Origin: Nocardia altamirensis NBRC 108246
Lineage (GTDB): Bacteria; Actinomycetota; Actinomycetes; Mycobacteriales; Mycobacteriaceae
Reading direction: 5' to 3'
Assembly: GCF_001612685.1 (NCBI RefSeq)
Contig: NZ_BDAY01000036.1
Span: 1 to 64,000 of the forward strand
Length of the DNA: 64,000 nt
Made by a program: the position numbers and the translations under genes. Position 1 is the stretch's first letter; every line of letters begins with the position of its first letter. Below the pieces are notes generated by a model. It searched no databases. It saw nothing but the letters and a program-made list of their open reading frames with translations, and was not told the origin of the DNA. Shown here piece after piece: positions 8,690-17,075 of the stretch.

Positions 8690-8807
8690 GTACCCCCCTG
8701 CGGAATACCCGTCGCCCGCGTCGATCGAGCTGTCTGCACAGCCTACCGAGTCGCGCTCGGCAGCCTGCCGACCTCGGGCGTTGACGTGTCGCGGCTGGCC
8801 GTGCGCA

Positions 8808-8858
8808 GGTCAGCTGATCTCACTCCCGCTGGGCCTGCGGCGATTCGATCAGCTGACC
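8808..8858 (-). terminator. Hairpin after the TerD-like gene
   Basis: Perfect 12-bp arms GGTCAGCTGATC (8808-8819) and GATCAGCTGACC (8847-8858) with a 27-base loop, starting 24 nt after the stop of the TerD-like gene. It lacks a T-run. Each arm also contains palindromic CAGCTG, so it could be an operator instead. Confidence 0.45.
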
Positions 8859-8882
8859 CGACGACCTGGGCAGCGCGACCGC

Positions 8883-9464
8883 CTATTGCAGCGCGAAGCG
8901 CAGCAGCGCCTGCTTGTCCCCCTGCTTGATCTTGCCCTTGCGGTCGAGCACCTCCAGCTGCCAGGTGGCGCCGTTGCGGAACGCACGGGCGATCGCGTTG
9001 GCGTTGTCGGCGCCGAGCAGCGACGGCCAGATGTCGGCGACCTGCTGGCTGCTGCCGCCGCTCGCGTCGTAGACCTTGAAACTTACGTTGTTCGCCTTCT
9101 CGAACGACGAACCCTTCTTGAACGCCGCGGCCACGAACACGATGGCGTCGATGCCGCCGGGCACATTCTCGAAGGTGACGTGCACGGTCTCGTCGTCGCC
9201 GGCCGCGGCACCGGTCTGCTCGTCGCCGGTGTGCAGCACCGATCCGTTGCCGAGCGGGTCGAGCGAGTCGAGTCCGGCGAATCGCACCGGCTCGCTGCCT
9301 TGCATGAGAATGGCGATCAGGTCCAGGTCGACACCGCGCTTGCGGCGCAACAGACCCAATGCCCCGCCACTGGTCCCCGCCGACGGATCCCAGCTCACCC
9401 CGACACTAAGTTTGGTGACACCTGCGAGATCCGCGGCGCCGTCTTCTTTTTTGAGCGTGATCAT
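8883..9464 (-). CDS. TerD family protein
   Basis: 193 residues, the length of a single TerD/TerZ/TerE domain. Recognisable stretches are an N-terminal beta strand region ending in VGVSWDP, acidic DLDLIAILM, the calcium-site-like DDETVHVTFENVPGGIDAIVFV, and a C-terminal NGATWQLEVL. The family binds calcium and occurs with tellurite resistance, phage resistance and stress operons; its exact role is unknown. The N-terminus MITLKKEDGAADLAGVTKLS suits the family. It lies 5 bases after the MarR-type regulator gene, so the two are probably cotranscribed. No TerC or other ter genes are present. Confidence 0.85.
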   Translation of the reverse strand: MITLKKEDGAADLAGVTKLSVGVSWDPSAGTSGGALGLLRRKRGVDLDLIAILMQGSEPVRFAGLDSLDPLGNGSVLHTGDEQTGAAAGDDETVHVTFENVPGGIDAIVFVAAAFKKGSSFEKANNVSFKVYDASGGSSQQVADIWPSLLGADNANAIARAFRNGATWQLEVLDRKGKIKQGDKQALLRFALQ

Positions 9465-9469
9465 GCGTC

Positions 9470-9949
9470 TCAGACTAGTCGCGATTCGGTATTTTCAAGG
9501 GGCGGAGCAACTCTCGTACGCAGCGAGGCAGCCTTTGCCAGCAACCGGTGCAGTTGGCGCTGCTCCTTGGCGGATAATCGCCGCAGCGGGGAGTGCGATG
9601 TCATGGCGTCGACCAGCTTTTCGCGGTGCGTCAGGCCCGAGGTGCTGAGCGCGACGACCTTCACCCGCTTGTCGCCTGGCCCAGGCCTGCGCTCGACGAT
9701 GCCGCGCTTCTCCAGCTTGTCGATGATGAAGGTGACCGTCGACGGATCGCTGCAGGTGCGGCGTGCGAGCTCGGACATCGATGGTGGCGGCGACGTCGGA
9801 GCCAGGTGCCACAAAACATTGGCGGAGGGCGCGGTGAGATCCAACTCCCGCAGGACGCTCACCAACGCGGCGTCGAGTTGATCGGTGACCGAGCGGAGCT
9901 CGGTGAGCAGGAGGTAACCCAGGTCCGCGTCGCGCAGTTCCGCTGTCAC
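9470..9949 (-). CDS. MarR family transcriptional regulator
   Basis: 159 residues, normal for the family. The winged-helix core is visible: PSANVLWHLAP, MSELARRTCSDPSTVTFIID as recognition region, then KLEKRGIVERRPGPGDKRVKVVALS as the wing with the conserved D.R. Long helices at both ends form the dimer interface. It is probably a repressor responsive to a small aromatic or oxidant. It is divergent from the PLP decarboxylase gene at 10104, with a palindrome in between, and heads the TerD-like gene, so both may be its targets. Confidence 0.9.
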   Translation of the reverse strand: MTAELRDADLGYLLLTELRSVTDQLDAALVSVLRELDLTAPSANVLWHLAPTSPPPSMSELARRTCSDPSTVTFIIDKLEKRGIVERRPGPGDKRVKVVALSTSGLTHREKLVDAMTSHSPLRRLSAKEQRQLHRLLAKAASLRTRVAPPLENTESRLV

Positions 9950-9984
9950 GACAACAGTCTAGCCAGCTACTTGGAGACACGTAG

Positions 9985-9995
9985 AAAGTTACTTT
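9985..9995. promoter_or_regulatory. Possible MarR operator
   Basis: Palindrome AAAGTTACTTT, flanked by one more symmetric position at each side, lies 36 bp upstream of the MarR start in the divergent region. Its place and length fit autoregulation, but it occurs once and has no family match that I can name. Confidence 0.35.
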
Positions 9996-10103
9996 GACAC
10001 TCGAAATTGCTGGGCGCGATTTCGGCTGGCCTCGCAGGCCATTCGCCAAAAGCCTTGGCCAACTGGCTCTTTACAAACCGACCGGCGCGCGGTTCGGTGA
10101 GGC

Positions 10104-11528
10104 ATGGCCGATCCGCTGAAGGAACAGGATATCGCGGCACCCGCGCTGGAGTTGGTACACCACGCGGCGGAACCGTATCTGAACAGTCTGCCGGAGCGAC
10201 TGGTGCACGACACCGCGCTCGACTCGCTCATCGAGGAACTCACCGGGCCGCTGCCCGAGCAGGGTGACGGCACCATGGCGGCCGTCGAGCAGTTGCTCGC
10301 GGTCGGCACCAAGGCCGCGATCCACACGGCCGGGCCGCGCTTCTTCCATCTCGTGGTCGGCGGGGCGACGCCTGCCGCGATGGCGGGCGACTGGATCGCC
10401 ACCCTGCTCGACCAGAACGCGGGACTGTGGGTCAGCTCGCCGCTGGCGTCGCGCACCGAAACCGTCGTGCTCGGCTGGCTCAAGGAGTTGTTCGGCCTGC
10501 CACCGGAGTTCGGCGCGGTGCTCACCCCGAGCGCCACCTTCGCGAATCTGACCGGGCTGGCTGCCGCCAGGCGCTGGTGGGCCGAACGGCACGGGGTCGA
10601 CGTCGTCGCGGACGGCCTGGCGGGATTGCCGCAGCTGCCGGTGCTGTCCAGCGGACTGGTGCACGCGAGCACCCGCAAGGCTTTGCAGATTCTCGGCTGC
10701 GGGCGAGATACGGTGCGCACCTTCTCTCGTGACGATGCGGGGCGGGTCGATCTGCCGGCGCTCGAGCAAGCATTGCAGGCACTCGACGGTGCGCCCGCGG
10801 TGCTGGTCGCGAACCTGGGTGAGGTCAATACCGGCGACAGCGACCCGATCAGCGCGATGGCCGACCTTGCCGAAAAGTATGGCGCCTGGCTGCATGTCGA
10901 CGGCGCGTTCGGACTGTTCGCGGCGGTGTCGCCACGCACAGCGGGGCTGGCGCGCGGCATCGAGCGGGCCGACTCGATCACCGGCGACGGTCACAAATGG
11001 CTGAATGTGCCGCAGGAGAGCGGCTTTTCGTTCGTCAACGACAGCACCGCGCTCGGTAAGACCTTCGGCAGTTGGGGTGCGGCCTACTTGCCGACGCTCG
11101 ACGACGAGCAGATCAGCTACAACATGCACGGCCCCGAATCCTCGCGCCGGGCTCGCGCATTCCCGATCTGGGCGACGCTGCGCGCGTACGGCCGAGTCGG
11201 CTATCAGGAGATGGTGGAGCGCCACCTCGACGTGGCGGCCCATCTCGGCCGGGTCGTCGATGAGGCGCCGGATTTCGAGCTGCTCGCGCCAGTGCAGTTG
11301 TGCGTCACGTGCTTTCGCTACCGGCCGCCCGGCGTTCCGGAAGCAGAGTTGAACGACCTCAACGCGCGGCTCGGCGCGGCGATACTCGAGGACGGACGCG
11401 TCTATGTCGGCACGACCACCTATCGGGGCATGACCGCGCTGCGACCCACCTTCGTCAACTGGCGCATCACCGATCCGGAGGCGGACCTGCTCGTCCACGT
11501 CATCCGCGAGATCGGTCCGCGGCTATAG
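10104..11528 (+). CDS. Pyridoxal-dependent group II decarboxylase
   Basis: 474 residues, matching aromatic-L-amino-acid/glutamate/2,4-diaminobutyrate decarboxylases. The PLP lysine is Lys298 in GDGHKWLN; the upstream DGAFG (HVDGAFG) supplies the aspartate to the pyridine nitrogen, and the substrate-domain motif SPLASRTETVVLGWLKELFG precedes it. It is cytosolic and should release CO2 from an amino acid; the particular one cannot be told from sequence alone. The start ATG at 10104 gives the typical N-terminus. It is divergent from the MarR regulator and stands alone downstream, ending 9 bases from the convergent VWA gene. Confidence 0.88.
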   Translation: MADPLKEQDIAAPALELVHHAAEPYLNSLPERLVHDTALDSLIEELTGPLPEQGDGTMAAVEQLLAVGTKAAIHTAGPRFFHLVVGGATPAAMAGDWIATLLDQNAGLWVSSPLASRTETVVLGWLKELFGLPPEFGAVLTPSATFANLTGLAAARRWWAERHGVDVVADGLAGLPQLPVLSSGLVHASTRKALQILGCGRDTVRTFSRDDAGRVDLPALEQALQALDGAPAVLVANLGEVNTGDSDPISAMADLAEKYGAWLHVDGAFGLFAAVSPRTAGLARGIERADSITGDGHKWLNVPQESGFSFVNDSTALGKTFGSWGAAYLPTLDDEQISYNMHGPESSRRARAFPIWATLRAYGRVGYQEMVERHLDVAAHLGRVVDEAPDFELLAPVQLCVTCFRYRPPGVPEAELNDLNARLGAAILEDGRVYVGTTTYRGMTALRPTFVNWRITDPEADLLVHVIREIGPRL

Positions 11529-11536
11529 GGTTTCGC

Positions 11537-12325
11537 TCACCTGCGGCACGTCACCAGGTCGAACGCCTTGGTCAATTCGTCGAGGTCGGTCGCGGTATGG
11601 AAGGTGCCATCCGTCAGGCGGGCGATCTCGCGGAGTGAGTCGTGCTCAGCAGGCACTGGAACGCGGTGGCCGGTCGGCGGCGGGTCGGCACCGTTCGACG
11701 GCGGACTCCCCGGAACCTCGATCGTGCCCGCTTTCGTCCCGAGCGCAATGGTCGAGATCCGGATGTGCTGCTGCTTGGCGTCGCGCGCGGCCGGGTACGC
11801 GCCGCGCGGCTCGTCGAGACCCGCCGGAACCGTCTGCTTGCCATCGGAAAGCAGCACGATCTGGGCAGGTTGCGGTGTCGGGCCCGCGGCCGACAAGGCG
11901 TCGAGCGCTTTGTAGATGCCCTCGCCCGTCGCGGTGCGTTCCTTCAGCTCGAACTTGGCGAGCGCCGCCTTGACGGCGTCGCGATCCGTGCTCGGTGCCA
12001 CGAGCGTTACGCCGGTGCCTGCGAATTCGACCAATCCGAGCAGTGTCTCGGGCGGCAGCTTGGTGGCGAAGACGGTGCTCGCCTGCTGCGCGACCACCAA
12101 TCTGGTCGGCGCCACGTCGGTCGCCTGCATCGAGAGCGACACATCGAACAGGAGGATCACCGCGGCGTCGCACTTACCTGCGGTGTGGGTACCGGGAACC
12201 TCTCGACCACAGGCCGAAGCCCCGACCGCGAAGGCCAGTATCGACACCATGGTCACCGACCTCGACCAGGTGTCCGCGCGGCGCCGGTGGGATTGTCGCG
12301 CGCGAGCGTGCCGAAGAGTCAGCAT
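11537..12325 (-). CDS. VWA-domain lipoprotein
   Basis: 262 residues. A basic N-terminus with hydrophobic stretch MVSILAFAVGASAC ends in a possible lipobox ASAC, so the protein is probably exported and anchored. The rest is a von Willebrand factor A domain with an intact MIDAS metal site: DVSLSM (DxSxS), a threonine near the middle (TGEGIYKALDAL), and LLSDGK. Such domains bind protein partners via Mg2+. The start at 12325 gives a long n-region; an internal ATG at MVSIL is possible. It has no MoxR neighbour. It lies convergent to the PLP decarboxylase and about 100 bases downstream of the RraA-like gene. Confidence 0.82.
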   Translation of the reverse strand: MLTLRHARARQSHRRRADTWSRSVTMVSILAFAVGASACGREVPGTHTAGKCDAAVILLFDVSLSMQATDVAPTRLVVAQQASTVFATKLPPETLLGLVEFAGTGVTLVAPSTDRDAVKAALAKFELKERTATGEGIYKALDALSAAGPTPQPAQIVLLSDGKQTVPAGLDEPRGAYPAARDAKQQHIRISTIALGTKAGTIEVPGSPPSNGADPPPTGHRVPVPAEHDSLREIARLTDGTFHTATDLDELTKAFDLVTCRR

Positions 12326-12423
12326 TGATGCGACGTCCTTCCGAGGGAACGTCCTATCCCCCGCTTGGAGAATATCGCACTGTCCAGCGTCGATACTGCC
12401 GAAAGCGGGGCCTTCCGTCGCAC

Positions 12424-13083
12424 TCAGACCAGGAAGGCGAGGGCAGACGGTTCTCCTTGACGCAGGGCCTCGGCGTGCGCGGCGACGTTGATCGCCTCGC
12501 TCAATGTCGAACCAGCGTCCAGCTTCTCGACGACCATGGCCTCGGCCGCCTTGACGCCTGCCGCGGCATCGAGGAGTGCCTCGATCCGACCCGGGTCTAC
12601 GACGATGATGCCTTCCTCGTCGGCGAGGATCAGGTCACCGGGAGCCACCTGAACGCCACCGCACTCCACCGGGATCTGTAGTTCGCCGAGGTCGGCAGTC
12701 GTGCCCGCCATCGGGGTGACGAACCGGCTGTAGATCGGGAGCGGGCAGTCACGGACATACCCGATATCGCGGTATCCGCCATCGACAATGATGCCGCCGA
12801 GCTGCCGGACGAGCGCGCCACGGGCGAAAAGCTCTCCGGCGAAGGCGATGTCGGTGCCGCCACCGTCGACGACGATGACGTCACCCGGCGCGGCGGATTC
12901 GACGGCGCGCAGCACGCCGAAGAAGTCGCCGCGGCAGCGCACCGTGAAAGCCGTTCCGGCAATGCGTGACTCGGCGGAGCGGAGCCGAATACCGCTGTCC
13001 AGCACGCGCGTCGACTTGTCGGCGTCGCAGAGCGCCGTCGTGTCGACGGATCGGAACTTCGCGGCAAGATGATCGGCAAGCAT
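12424..13083 (-). CDS. RraA-like family protein
   Basis: 219 residues from ATG at 13083 (MLADHLAAKFRSVDTTALCD); the open frame extends to 13230, but upstream sequence overlaps the GH31 stop region and has no family match. An AAGGGG site precedes the chosen start. Motifs are GDVIVVDGGG, the glycine-rich GGIIVDGGYRDIGYVRDC with the Arg-Asp pair that binds metal and substrate in HMG/CHA aldolases, and DEEGIIVVDP. The family includes RNase E regulators, 4-hydroxy-4-methyl-2-oxoglutarate aldolases and oxaloacetate decarboxylases. GGYRD (R and D retained) suits an aldolase or decarboxylase better than a pure regulator. Confidence 0.87.
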   Translation of the reverse strand: MLADHLAAKFRSVDTTALCDADKSTRVLDSGIRLRSAESRIAGTAFTVRCRGDFFGVLRAVESAAPGDVIVVDGGGTDIAFAGELFARGALVRQLGGIIVDGGYRDIGYVRDCPLPIYSRFVTPMAGTTADLGELQIPVECGGVQVAPGDLILADEEGIIVVDPGRIEALLDAAAGVKAAEAMVVEKLDAGSTLSEAINVAAHAEALRQGEPSALAFLV

Positions 13084-13156
13084 CGGCGACGCCCCTTCGA
13101 GGCTCGGAGAATGTGCGGTCGGGTCGACTCTACTGACGCCGACAGCGGGTAAACCA

Positions 13157-13191
13157 CGGAAGGCGAGCCCCCGACCGGTGCTCGCCTTCCG
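13157..13191 (-). terminator. Terminator after the GH31 gene
   Basis: Hairpin with 12-bp arms CGGAAGGCGAGC and GCTCGCCTTCCG around an 11-base loop, 14 nt after the GH31 stop. It separates GH31 from the RraA-like gene on the same strand. Confidence 0.75.
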
Positions 13192-13204
13192 CGGGTTCGC
13201 CAGG

Positions 13205-15457
13205 CTAACCGCCCACAGCGGTCGTGCCACGTAGCGTGACCGTCGAGGCGGACGTGGCGTTCACCGGATCGGTCTTGACATAGACGACCCCGCCGCGATC
13301 CTTCGGGTCGTACCACCAACCATTACGCGCCTTGTCGAGATCGGCGCGGCTGGCTCGCTTCTCCAGCTTGCCGAGGTCGGTGCGTACTTCGTTCGGTGCG
13401 GAACTCGAATGCACGGCCAGCTCGTAGCGCCGGGCGGCCACCTTGCCGGGGTAGGACCCCTCGGTCGCGCCGATGCGCACTTCGACTGTGCCACGGCCGG
13501 ATCCGGGCGCCTGCACGGTGAACACCTGACTGGACTGCTCACCGCGCTGATAGCCGCGGGTCACCCCGTCGTCCTCGACCAGCGTGAAGCTGTTCTTGCC
13601 CTTGGGGTAGACGTCCACGTTCAGCACGGACTTGTCGCGGGTCTGCCAGGACTGGGTGCCCTCGGCCCACATCGGCACCACCGCGCCCGCCCGGACGAAC
13701 AGCGGCAACCTGTCCAACCCGGCCGCGTACCCGTTCACCGTGGTCGGCCCGGTCCAGGTCTTGCCGGTCCAGTAGTCGACCCAGGTGCCTTCCGGCAGAT
13801 AGATGCCGTCCCGCACCTCGGCGTCGGTGTACACCGGCGCGACGAGAAAGTCTCTACCGGAAAGGAATTCGTACTTCGCCTGATCGCCCCAGGTGTTGGG
13901 GTCGTTCGGGTATTCGAGCGCAAGCGGTCGGACCTGGCCGACACCGGTGCGGTGCGCCTCCACCGAATGGGTGTAGGTGTAGGGCAGCAGTCGCTCCTTG
14001 AGCTGCAAGTACTTTCGATTGATCTCGGTGTACGGCTCGCCGTAGCGCCACGGCTGCTTGTCCTTGGGCGCCCAGCCGTCCATCGTCATGATGGTGGGCA
14101 GGAACGCTTTCCACTGCAGATCCCTGGTGTACGTGCGCGCGCTGCCGTTGAAGATCCCGTCGACGTCACCGGTGTTGTACGCGATGCCCGACATCGCCGC
14201 GCCCGCGTAGGTGGGAATCTGCCAGCGGATGTAGTCGTAGGTGCCGGACTGGTCACCGCTCCACAGCACCGCACAGCGTTGCGCCCCAGCCCAACTCACC
14301 GGTGTCCAGACGAAACCGCGTGCGTCGCTGTTCGCCTCGATGCCCTTGTGCGCGGCATCGCACCCGTCGAGGGCGAACTCGTAACCGGGTCCGACCCAGG
14401 CCACATCCAACTTGCGCACCCGCACGCCTGCGGCGACCTCCTCGGCCTGATGCGGCAGTCCGTTCTCGGTCCACAGCCCGAGCTGCATGTTGTCCTTGCG
14501 GAGTCCCTCGCCGACCTGCTTCAAATTCTCGTAGCCGCAGCCGTAGCCGTCGTTGACCAGCATCCAGCCGTTCGGCATCTTGTTCTTCACGTACTCGTCG
14601 GCGATCTTCACCGCATCGAGGGTGTGCCGCTCGCCCCGATTGGCGTTGTGCAGATAGCAATCGGAGTCGCCCATCTCCAGCCCGTAGATCGGCGGCAGGA
14701 ACGGCCGCCCGACCAGCCCGGTGTAGGCGGAGATCACCCCCTTCGGACCATCGCCGACCACATAGACCGCGTCGAACCTGCGCTCCTCGTGGGTGGTGCG
14801 CACCGGGTTCGTGAACGAGTAGTTGCCTGGCGCGAAGGTATTGCGCAGCACACCGTATCCGCTGCTGGACAAATAGAACGGCTGCGAATTGGGCGCACCG
14901 CCGTCGTTCCAGTTGTGATCGGCGAAGATCTTGATGGTCTGATCCCGATGGCTGAACCGCCCGTTCTGCTCCCCGCCACCGAAGAACTGTTCCCGCTCAC
15001 CGCGCCCCAGACTCTGGGTGGCGGTTTTATCCGTCCAGGACAGCGGAGCCGTCTCGGCCCAGATCTGCTTGGCATTCGCGCCGTCGTACAACGCGAACCG
15101 CAACGGGTGCTTATACGCCCGCAGCGTGATCTTCCCGGTGGACAGCGCCCAGTACTCGCCCTTGTCGGCCCTACTGGGCTTGGTCGGCGGAACATTCTGC
15201 GGCAGCACAATCTTGCTGCCTGCCGGGTCGGCGAACTTCCCGTCCGGCGCCAGATGGATGCGTACCGCCTCAGGATTCGGAAAACTCACCCCCACCGCAG
15301 CCGAACCCGCGTGCAGCATGACCCGAGGACCGTCGTCGACAACCTTGCTGAGATCTCCCAGCTGCCCGGCGGACGAATCCGCCAGCGCAGCGGGTGGCGT
15401 GACGAAGGTGCAGGCAACAACCAGCACCCCCAACGCCAGGTGCGTAATTCTGCGCAT
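13205..15457 (-). CDS. Secreted glycoside hydrolase family 31
   Basis: 750 residues with a signal peptide (MRRITHLALGVLVVACTFVT, cleavage after AALA). GH31 enzymes are alpha-glucosidases, alpha-xylosidases or related retaining exo-glycosidases. The nucleophile is Asp351 in KLDVAWVG and the acid/base Asp402 in WSGDQSGTYD; FFGGGEQNG is the N-domain entrance loop and YNTGDVDGIF the substrate-binding strand. The C-terminal part (from about residue 600) is the beta-domain with DUF5110-like sequence. A Ser-Gly-Asp-Gln acid/base context rather than plain Gly-Asp-Asn suggests a less usual substrate such as a sulfoquinovosyl or galactosyl-type glycan, but that is inference. It starts at ATG 15457 with AAAGG upstream. 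Confidence 0.92.
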   Translation of the reverse strand: MRRITHLALGVLVVACTFVTPPAALADSSAGQLGDLSKVVDDGPRVMLHAGSAAVGVSFPNPEAVRIHLAPDGKFADPAGSKIVLPQNVPPTKPSRADKGEYWALSTGKITLRAYKHPLRFALYDGANAKQIWAETAPLSWTDKTATQSLGRGEREQFFGGGEQNGRFSHRDQTIKIFADHNWNDGGAPNSQPFYLSSSGYGVLRNTFAPGNYSFTNPVRTTHEERRFDAVYVVGDGPKGVISAYTGLVGRPFLPPIYGLEMGDSDCYLHNANRGERHTLDAVKIADEYVKNKMPNGWMLVNDGYGCGYENLKQVGEGLRKDNMQLGLWTENGLPHQAEEVAAGVRVRKLDVAWVGPGYEFALDGCDAAHKGIEANSDARGFVWTPVSWAGAQRCAVLWSGDQSGTYDYIRWQIPTYAGAAMSGIAYNTGDVDGIFNGSARTYTRDLQWKAFLPTIMTMDGWAPKDKQPWRYGEPYTEINRKYLQLKERLLPYTYTHSVEAHRTGVGQVRPLALEYPNDPNTWGDQAKYEFLSGRDFLVAPVYTDAEVRDGIYLPEGTWVDYWTGKTWTGPTTVNGYAAGLDRLPLFVRAGAVVPMWAEGTQSWQTRDKSVLNVDVYPKGKNSFTLVEDDGVTRGYQRGEQSSQVFTVQAPGSGRGTVEVRIGATEGSYPGKVAARRYELAVHSSSAPNEVRTDLGKLEKRASRADLDKARNGWWYDPKDRGGVVYVKTDPVNATSASTVTLRGTTAVGG

Positions 15458-15624
15458 TATAGAGGCCTTTCACGCGCGGATGAGCATTCAGTGCCGCCTC
15501 ATGTATAGCCCACCAAACACCTCGCCAACATCGAAATCCCCTGCATGACAATAGGTTTCAGTTCCGGTGTGGAGATGAAAACCGCTGGCGACCATGAGTG
15601 ATGGCGAAGGATGTCGCCCGATGA

Positions 15625-16818
15625 TCAGTTGGGGCGGCGAATAGCCTGGATGGCGCGGCGGCCGGTGCGAGTGGTGAGCAACGCGGCAGTGATGCCTGTT
15701 ACCACAAGGGCGATCGCCAGGTAGGTCCAGAGCGTGGTGCGACCGACAATCTGGAGGGTCGCGACCGCGATGCCCGCGGGGACCGTGGCGAGGCTGAACA
15801 GCAAGGCGGCGTTCGCGGCGTGCAGGTTGTGCGCGTCGCGGACACTCTGGTTGAAATCCTGTACCTCACTGAGGATCTGCTCGAAGCGTTCGGGCAGGCG
15901 ATGCTGCTGACGATGCGCCGTCAGCAAGTCGTTCGGCACACCGTGCATGCTCAGGTGTTGCCACCACAGGCGATGCCGGAAGTCCGTCACAGCACGTTCG
16001 AGATGACTCATGCTCGCCGGGGTCGGCGTGTCGATGACGGTGCAGGCCAACTGCTCTTCGAGGTCCGCGATACCGTGCAGCTGCAGCTGACCGATCAGGA
16101 CGGCGTCGAGGTAGATGCTGCGGACGTAGCCGACGGCCGAACCGTAGAACGGATCGGTGGCGCCGAGATCGACCCTGGTCCCGACGAAGGCGACGCCGTC
16201 GCGCAGCACGAGCGCAGACCAATCGGCGGACAGGCGCAGCTTGTTCTCGGTGTCGCGCAACAGATCCGGCGGATGATCGGCGGGGCCGGTGCGGGACGCG
16301 AGGGCCCAGAGCCATTGATCGACGTGCGGCCAGTGCAGGTAGCGCGGATGCCGATACAGCTGCGGCATCGGACGTTCCGTGGTGAACGCGACCGTGTACG
16401 GCCTCGCCCCGATGGTTTCGATGGCCAGACCGGGCACGCAGCGTTCGGCGCTGATCGCGAGATCGTCGGGCCAGCGCCGCGCCACACTGCGGACGATATC
16501 GAGCGGAGTGCCGGTCGTGGCACGCAGATGTATCGCAAGTAGTCCGGTATTGCCCTGCGCGAGAAGGACTTCAGCGGCTATCGACTCCACGCCGTCGACA
16601 ACCAATTGCATGACCTGATGCCAGCGGCGCGGCACGGCATCGGTGCCGTACAGCAGCCGCGCGGTGCGCGGTGGGTAATAGGTGCTGCGCCGGGCCCGAT
16701 CGGCCACCAGCGGCCGACGCGGATCGAGTATGTCCACCGGCAACGGGCCCACCGGCCAGTCCGGCGGCTGCCGCAGCGTCACCGGATACACGGCGATGAC
16801 GACATGACAGCCGCTCAC
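15625..16818 (-). CDS. Membrane protein with CorA-like C-terminus, operon gene 4 of the NACHT locus
   Basis: 397 residues, no named family recognised. Residues 1-280 look soluble and mixed alpha/beta. Residues 280-335 are helical and charged (DFRHRLWWQHLSMHG ... FEQILSEVQDFNQSVRDAHN), followed by two membrane helices at about 336-355 and 364-382, a short basic loop between them, and the basic tail RTGRRAIQAIRR. A long helix leading into two terminal membrane helices recalls CorA-type channels, although the GMN selectivity motif is missing. Its start overlaps the stop of the preceding small gene by 4 bases, so it is translated together with the NACHT protein. I infer a membrane-active effector or pore; the sequence does not prove it. 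Confidence 0.8.
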   Translation of the reverse strand: MSGCHVVIAVYPVTLRQPPDWPVGPLPVDILDPRRPLVADRARRSTYYPPRTARLLYGTDAVPRRWHQVMQLVVDGVESIAAEVLLAQGNTGLLAIHLRATTGTPLDIVRSVARRWPDDLAISAERCVPGLAIETIGARPYTVAFTTERPMPQLYRHPRYLHWPHVDQWLWALASRTGPADHPPDLLRDTENKLRLSADWSALVLRDGVAFVGTRVDLGATDPFYGSAVGYVRSIYLDAVLIGQLQLHGIADLEEQLACTVIDTPTPASMSHLERAVTDFRHRLWWQHLSMHGVPNDLLTAHRQQHRLPERFEQILSEVQDFNQSVRDAHNLHAANAALLFSLATVPAGIAVATLQIVGRTTLWTYLAIALVVTGITAALLTTRTGRRAIQAIRRPN

Positions 16819-17075
16819 CGGTAGTACTCGTCGACGTCGGGGAGGTCGAGCCGGACCACGTAGACCGCGCCGCCCGGCCGATCGGGATCGACGAGAAACC
16901 GGACCCGCTCGCCGATCCGGCTGCCGCGAAATCCTTCGGTGACGACCTCTAGATAGGAGAAGTCGTAGACCAGCCCGGTCTCGTCGTCACGGACGAAGAA
17001 GGGGACGGCGTGCGGGCTCGCGACAGCCGGCGGCGCCTCGATGATCCGTCCGAAACGTTGCGCGGTGCCGTTCAC
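16815..17075 (-). CDS. Small OB-fold/cold-shock-like protein, operon gene 3 of the NACHT locus
   Basis: 86 residues. The pattern FGRI, then VPFFVRD, then GERVRFLVDPDRPGGAVYVV resembles a cold-shock/OB beta barrel (F-G-x-I, internal strand, G-x-x-V-x-F ending) but lacks the RNP1 aromatic cluster KGFGFI. It could bind nucleic acid, nucleotide or a protein partner. Its ATG overlaps the stop of the large ATPase gene and its stop overlaps the start of the membrane-protein gene, in each case by 4 bases, so fixed stoichiometry with both is likely. Confidence 0.75.
   Translation of the reverse strand: MNGTAQRFGRIIEAPPAVASPHAVPFFVRDDETGLVYDFSYLEVVTEGFRGSRIGERVRFLVDPDRPGGAVYVVRLDLPDVDEYYR

Noticed and set aside
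8690..8882. Possible small gene between the oligopeptidase and TerD-like genes
   Set aside because: No frame longer than about 50 codons with a start signal; only the inverted repeat is supported.
13409..15508. A 699-codon plus-strand frame over the GH31 gene
   Set aside because: It is the mirror frame of GH31; the minus strand has the signal peptide and catalytic aspartates.
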